64,000 bases of DNA from Hymenopus coronatus (taxonomy: Eukaryota; Arthropoda; Insecta; Mantodea; Hymenopodidae): assembly GCA_030762935.1 (NCBI GenBank), contig CM060895.1, forward strand, positions 29,812,501 through 29,876,500, given 5' to 3'. Positions 55,101 through 63,100 of this stretch are shown here, piece after piece. Within the stretch, counting starts at the first letter, position 1. Each line of letters starts with the position of its first letter. The notes beneath the pieces are model-generated. The model did not search any database. It was not told the DNA's origin and saw nothing but the letters and a program-made list of their open reading frames with translations. The position numbers were made by a program, and so were the translations under genes.

Positions 55101-58100
55101 AATTACAACACCTATTATGCTTGTACAAATGCAAAGGTGATATAATCACAAAGATTAACAACATTTCAAATTGCTCTATATTAAACTGTAATAACAACAA
55201 CCACCACCTCAAACCAGACAACATATTTCTTTTTCTTCTTCATTATAATATTAATTATCTTCATATGACTATTTATTGTATATTGATATAAAATAACACA
55301 AAAGGATTCAGCATAATCCAAAGGTTGCAAAAGCTATGCAGCACTCAAACATTACTAACACAGAGTAATAGATAAGTTGGTATTAACTTCTACATATTCT
55401 GTGAGCATATTTTGATGTTCAGACATATACTTATTATAATGTTTAGTTTCTCAATTTTTGTAACCAGCGGATTTCTTTCTCTATTGGAAGTTTGTGATGT
55501 TTTATAAGCAGTTACGCAAAATTATGTTACGTATTAAATGATGAATAACAGCAATAGCATCAAACCAGCCAAGGTACCACTTCTTCTTCTTGCTCTTCTC
55601 TATGTTCATTTTGTTGGTTTTTCTTTGTTTTTCCCCCCTTTTTTGTGTTTTCTTAGTAGTTTTATGCATGGTGATTACTGAGAATAACCATGGATATATT
55701 GGCATTATTTAAACTGATATTACTTCCCAACATATATTTTCTATAAATAGGGGTCACACCAAATGTGACAATGTGAAAGCTACATTGAACCATCATTACA
55801 AACTATATATTTGAGATTGTTCAATCAATCTTTTGCATATTGTTTTCTCAGTTGCTTTTCTTTCTTTACAGTATGTCTAGTTTTAATTAACTGTTTGTTT
55901 GAATGTATTTTTTAATAATTTCTAAATACATCCAAAGAAATGCACAGCTATTGGACAATCACCCTAAGGCTAAACGTGGAAAGGATAAGTCATCAAAATA
56001 CAGGTAAGGCCAAATATTTGAGCTATTGATTCATAAAACTAATATGTTTTAGTTGCCATAATTGATATTCTTATGCAATTAAAGGCTAACCTGGTTTTGA
56101 AAAGTCCATATATTCACTAGCACTACGCTTTAACATACTGTTCTCATTTTAATTAATTTTAACCTAACAAAAGCTCAAATGCTGGAAGGTAGCCATACTA
56201 AGATGACACTGCTACTGCTAAGAACCAGTAAGGTGATGTCAGAAAACAAGTCAATATCAAAACAGAATATGAATGGGTATAACATGTACTCACTTGTGCA
56301 TAGTCTCCAGCACATCGAGCTGCATGGCCAAGACCAGCATAAGCCCTAGCTTCCACTGCTCTGTCCCCCAGCTCCTGGGCTATCCTCAGTACATTTTCAT
56401 GGTATGAGATAGCTTGTGCAAAGTTACGTCGATAATGATGCGAAGATCCAAGATTGCTATAAGCTCGTGCTTCTTCTACCTATAAGCAAAAGAATACTGC
56501 TTCTTAAATCAGCCCTTTTAAAAATTCTATAAATTATTAAGTTATCTAAAGGAAATGGAAAAAAATAATAATAATAAAATTTGTAGCCTTTCTTTTGTAC
56601 TTGTTATTTAGAAAAAAGAAGGTAATGACCAACATTTTCCTAAAGCCAAAAGAATGTTTTTATGGACATTAGAACAACAAAATATTCTAAGAGCTCTTAG
56701 AAAGGTTTTAAAAACATAACTATATCAAAATATCTTTAGAGTGTGATTTGAATTCTTAAATCTATTTTTCCCCCCTTTTAACTTCCCCTCTCATTTTTCT
56801 TTCTTTGAAATTTCCCTTTCAGTATTTTATGTGTATGAAGCTGTTTACCTACCTGATTGCCTAGTCGACGTGCAAGACGAAGATGCTGGGTGTGACAATC
56901 TACAGCACTTTCAAACTCTCCCATTGCCAGATAAACAGCACCTACATTACCAATTTCTCTTGCTTCTTGCAGACGGTCACCCATTTGCTTAACTAGCTGA
57001 ACACACTGTTTATGAGAGGCCAGTGCATTTGGATAATCACCCACAGCAGTGTAGACATGGCCTTAAATGTTAACAAAATTATAAAAAGGTCATTATGCCA
57101 CTTTATACAATGTTGCCAATTGCAGTCATTTTAAAGCACTCAGTTGTGCTGATCCAATAAAGCATTAAAGTAGTCTAAATAAGTGTATTAATGCAAATAA
57201 GTAAAATATTTTGAAATTATTCATATGTTTATTTGCTAGTGAATATATTGCATTTTGTATGAGTGTTCAGAACTAAAGATTCAGTTTGGAATAGATGTGA
57301 TATATCCCATATCTTTCTGCCTTAAACTTGAAGCTATAAGAGACTTAATCTAGAAAAGGCCTGCAATTTGCACTAATTAAATTACATATGCTACAAAAAT
57401 GTTTTACTTTTGGATAACTCAAGATTTAATTTAGTGCTCTTTTTCTGGTCATTTTGAGATATATCCTCCTGAATCACTTTTCAAGCTAATTAATTCAGAT
57501 ACATTTAAGTATATATTTTGGAAAATACTCATACAGCATAATTAATTCCAATGGCATTATTGTAGCATGGAGTAAACTTACAATGAAATATTTTACAACA
57601 AATTATGACACAGTTATGGCCCATGCTGTGTTAGACTAGAATATAAAGTTACAGTTATGTCATTTTAACTATAAATTTGCTGAAACTACCTTATTTTGAT
57701 TGATTATAATTGTTTCACTTACCAAGAAAAATAAATAATACGAATAATTAGGACAAAGTGATTACATTGTCAACTTCCTGTCACATTATTAATATTGCAT
57801 GATCATTGTCTTAACAAAATAATTAATTTGGGAAGTAAAAGATAATATTTGCCAGTTTTTAAATAAGTTTCAATCATTAAATTACATTGCTTGGTGACAA
57901 ATTCCATCTCGCACTGAGTAAATTTATTTGATTAAACCTCAATATATACCTAGATAATTCATTTTTCACAAAGAGAAAGCTTCAGACATATAAGCAGAGA
58001 AACAGTTGAATCATTCAGTACCAATGATAGTAAAACATATCACCTTATAAATCTTTTGAGTCTCTACTTACATCCAAGAGTCAAGGACTCATTTTCTGAC

Positions 58101-60129
58101 ACTAAAAATATTTGATTGTTCTCTACATTATTACCAGAGTGAAAAAAAATATTGAATGTGTACTGCAGTCGAGTGAGTAAAAAGCATTTTCTTAGCAATA
58201 ATGAGCATGTGGAGTGTCTTAAACTCATGAATTACTTGCAAATGTTTGAAAATGTCTCCAATTTATATCGCATATGAAGCAGCTTGAATTTTGTAATGCA
58301 TATGCCACTGAAGATTTTAATGCACAGAGTTGGAAAAACAACAAACAGACAAGACTATCACCAGCTATTGACTTCCTTTGGGTCCAGCAATCAACCTCAC
58401 CAGCAGCATTCTTTTACTTTTGATAAGTTTTGTAAAACACAATATATATAGTTTGAATAAAAAATTTGCATTCCCATTCCACTTTCAACTCTTAAAAATG
58501 TTCACTGGAACTCTCAAAAGTGTAAAATAAGGTGTCAGTTGTTTATAGCATGGATAGGTTGGTGAAAGATGTGCCTTAATCAGGTTACAAATTAACACTG
58601 ATACTGCATTCCATTTCTCTTAACTCCAGGGTATAAAAAAATCTTCAATTTTGATTCCTAGTGTCAATTTTTATGACACTGTAGGAGGAACTAATTGAAA
58701 CAGTTTTTATTACAAGGGTAATGCCTATACTCTTATACTCTTTAAAATAAAATGCACTGTGGCTTTACTGCAACATTATTTTAAAATTTACTCAAAAAGT
58801 TTACAGTTTTACTCAGGATATTTCACTGGTCATTAACATATTTCAGGGCAATCTGAATTCTGATTTTTAGGGTATTTTTATCGGGATTAAAGTCAAATAT
58901 GCCACTGTATTACACAAAAGCAGATTATTAAGTCTCTCCCCCTCTCCATCTATCCCACCCTCCTCACTTCCCTCTCTCTCATGTTGATTAAATAGTTCTA
59001 CTCTGCAGAGACTGTGAATGAAATGGATGAAATAATGATGCTCAAATGATTCTAAGCCAAGAATTACTTGACGTATGTTAAATAAGGGAAAATCCCCTCT
59101 CCAAGTAACTCACCCCAACTGCAATTTGAACTTGGCTCCTCTAACTTGGAAAGCAGATGTGCTACCCCTATGGCACAAAGATGGCAAGTATCTTTTAATA
59201 ATGTAATACACATACCTAATTTGTCCACAATTTTGCTCAGAGCTTTATATTTTAAGCAATCAGAAAGCATAGAAGAAAGGGAAACTGCAGACTGAATTTC
59301 AGAATTTAAGAAAATATTTCTAAATTTTTGCTTTCCAAACGTTGTGTAGAGATGCCGTTAAGCAAAGTACATTTGCATACAAAAGCTGTTGAGGAGAAAC
59401 AATATTCTCATTTGAATGTAATTATCTCATGGTTGTGTTAACACCAGAGAGTGTTAAATTTACACACACTTCACTTACTTATTCACACTTACAATGTTTC
59501 GCAGACTTTTGTCAGCATCTTCAGCTGTTGAACCGCTATCACCAGAATCTGATGCTTTTGGTGCTATCGTACTGTATATGCTCTCATCTGGTGGAAGGGC
59601 AATGAGGTTGAATAAGCAATCCATGGGGGGGAAGTTCAAAATTCATGACTGTGTGGTGGGGTTTTAGGATAAAAATCTTTTCCCACGCTGTTAACCCAAA
59701 TGGATTGGGAAATTCTTTTAATAATTTTATTTCTGAGTTAATTTCATGGTTGTGATGTCAAAAATGGTGTGCAATTTTATTGTAGATTTGTCAGATTGAT
59801 TAAGCTTATGTTTCTTCTGTGTTCCTTATTATGTGTTTCCAAATTTCTTTTGGTTTTACCAATATATTTTTAATTGCACCCCAAATAATCTATGGAATAT
59901 ATTCCTGATTTTTTGACAGATTCCTGAACATTCCCCCATGGACTGCTTATTCAACAGATTCTGGCAGTAGTGGTTCAACAGCTGAGGATGTGGGCAAAGG
60001 CTCCATGAAACATTGTCCTACCCAATAAATAAGTGAAGTGTGTGTTAATTTAACCCTTTACTGTAAGAAGCTTCATAATTTACATTACTTGCAATCGGAG
60101 ATATATATCTCTCTGTCTCTCTGCATCTG

Positions 60130-60165
<36 letters not shown>

Positions 60166-63100
60166 TCTCTTCTTTTTTGACAGGTGAGCAAATGGTAGAA
60201 AGAGTAAAATAAGTTTGGAAGTTTTCTGGAACATAATGTTACTCACCAAGGCTGGTAAGAGCTGCTGCAGCAGCCTGGGTGTCCTTACACTTCATTGCAA
60301 GTACCAGTTGATATCGATGAGCAGTCAAAGCCTCCTTGTAACTCCCTTTGCTGAAGTATGCTGAGCCCAGGTTTCCATGAGCTCGGCATTCACCAGCAAT
60401 GTCCCCTAATGTTTTGGCTACAGCCAAGTCTTGTTGCATATAGCTGATTGCCTGTATCAGCAGTAAAAATATAGTGTATCAGTAATCAAAGCTTCAAGCA
60501 TATCTTCCAAAAATAGGTGTTGTATTGTTGGAGTGACTGCCTAATGTATAAATAACCAGTTATAATAACAACTTCTGAAATTGAAACACATAAAACTAAT
60601 CATCATCCAGCAAAACATAATAAGAAATTCTGAATAGTTGTATTAAACATTCAGTATAATAAATTACAAAAATTACATATAAAATAAATGGGAGTTGTAT
60701 TCTATAAGAAACTTTGAAGATCTGGCAGTACTGCTTCTTTCTGTCAAACATGTAGAAATTCTTCATGGCACCACAATAAAGTTCATCCTGTTAGCACAGT
60801 GCTAACATACCTACCTCTGGCATAGGGATCTAGGTTTGATTCCTGGTACCAGCATTAGGATTTTCTCCCCCTCTGGCAGGACTGGCTATATGTCCTTTCA
60901 TCCTCTCCATCCCTCAGAAGGGAAATAGCAACACTACTGCAGTATCACCCTTACCTAAATGCTGAGGTTAGGTTGCGGTCTCTCCCACACTACAATCCCA
61001 GCCATTGATTAACGTTCAGGTTGAATACTCGTCACCACAATAATTGCTTTTAGGCAAAAATTCTTTTGTTGAATTAAAGTGGTTCAGATAATTTCTGTAT
61101 TTGCAATTATTAATCTTGTATATATTATTCATATATAATAAAAAAGAGTGATTAAAGATGATATAATAAGGATGGTAGATGTGAAGATATTAAAGAAACT
61201 TCCGAACTGTACATAGATTTCTAGTCTGAACTTTATGCTTCATAACACGAACTAAAACTGACACAAAAAATGGGAAATATATCCTACAGCCTTTAAAATG
61301 CAATTTATCTTATTTGCATGGATGTTAGCTTTACAATTCACATCATCCATTAGTGAAAGTTTATAAACATTTACTTGCTCATCATTTACTAGAGGTGCTA
61401 ATGGTGCAATAAAATTTTAAATCATTATGTTATTCATTTAGTTGCAGCAGAGTAAAAGAGGATCATGATTGTCATGAAGAATAAGCACACGTGTGGCCTG
61501 CGGCCTATCATAGCACAGGATACAGATAGTGCGGTACATTCAGTTTGTAATCCAAGTTACAACAAAATACAATATAATTTAATGCTTTATCATGTCAGTG
61601 GTGAAAATCTGTAACACTGAATCTGCTCACAAAGGCATAAAAACACCTCCTTTGATGTAAAGTCATATAAAGGCACCAATGCAATTTATGAGTAAACTAT
61701 AAATAATATATAATATCCATAAATACCTGTGAGCTTTTTATAGTTTATTTAATAAAGCTCCCTAATATTGCTTTAGAAGGATGTTGCTATATTTTTACTT
61801 CTAACTAAGATTCTTTTTAACTTCTGAACTTTACCAGCTTGTGAATCACTTGCCTTATCCAAAGAATTGAGAGCCCAATATGCTGAAGACAAAGCAGAAA
61901 ATACTGATCCACGAAGTTTGAGACTGCATGTGCCTATCCGAAGGGCTGCTTCTAGCACCACAACTGCTGCTGCATACTGGCCAACACCAAGAAGCTCCTG
62001 TCCGACAACAGATATGATGACAAATGGAGATTTATCCAATTTCATGGCCTCAAGCTGACGAAATGTTGGCTCCAGTGTTCCTAAATATAACAATAATATA
62101 TGTTTTAATTTGCCAACCCATCGATGTCAGAATAATATAGCAACTTCTTTTATTTAACATCCATCAAAATTATGTATACTGTTTTGTAATAAGTATACTA
62201 AAGGATCTAAATCAGAAATGTCATTAAATGAAGTTTTACAATAACGATATCTGAGCTACTACATTCAGATAGCTTAATAGAGTTCCGAAGCTCAAATTTT
62301 GTTTCCTTTTTTTAATTGTTCTTTATATTAGCTGCCTTTACTTAACAGATCACATCAACTACTTTGACTAAGAAACAATTCCTGGTGATTCTCAAACCTT
62401 GGGTTTATCCTTTTAATTTGCTACATTTAATTAACCTACATTAATTTTTCCAATCGTAACTTTACAGTCAATGGAGTACAAAAAGATTATATTTAAAGAA
62501 ATATTTTCCCTTCTTACTAGGAACTAAACCAGGTTCCTCTTTAGTATTAGGAGTCAGCTTGCTGACCACTACACCAATGAGGCAGCTAATGTCCAATAAA
62601 AATTTCATAGCTACTAATTTTCTCCCACCTCCCATCCATTCAACTTCTTAGATAAAAATATCCTCATGAAAAATCTCACAGTATTATTTTACGAGTATTA
62701 CTTTTTGTATGCTATTTATTGTCAACAATATTATATACAAGACTTTCTGGCATATAGAACTGGTAAACCACAATAGTATCTGCATGCCCTGGTAAGTGCT
62801 TGTGCAAGTTAAGCTTGCCATCCACTGCCCAAACTAAGAATGGGCTCACCTTACTTTAAGACAGAAACCAACACCAACACCATCACCAATAATGAATGTC
62901 TTTATTAGTTAAGGGTAGAGAAGAACAAAATAATTGCCATCTGGGTATTACAATTCACATATTGTTAATTGATGCATGGAAACTGTAGTTAATCTATTTT
63001 AATTATCTATTTGTGCATTGCAAAACAATACCATAAGCAAGCAAGAGAAAAATCTACATAGCAGTTAATCTGAAGTTTGTTTCATCAGTGCACTCGAAGT

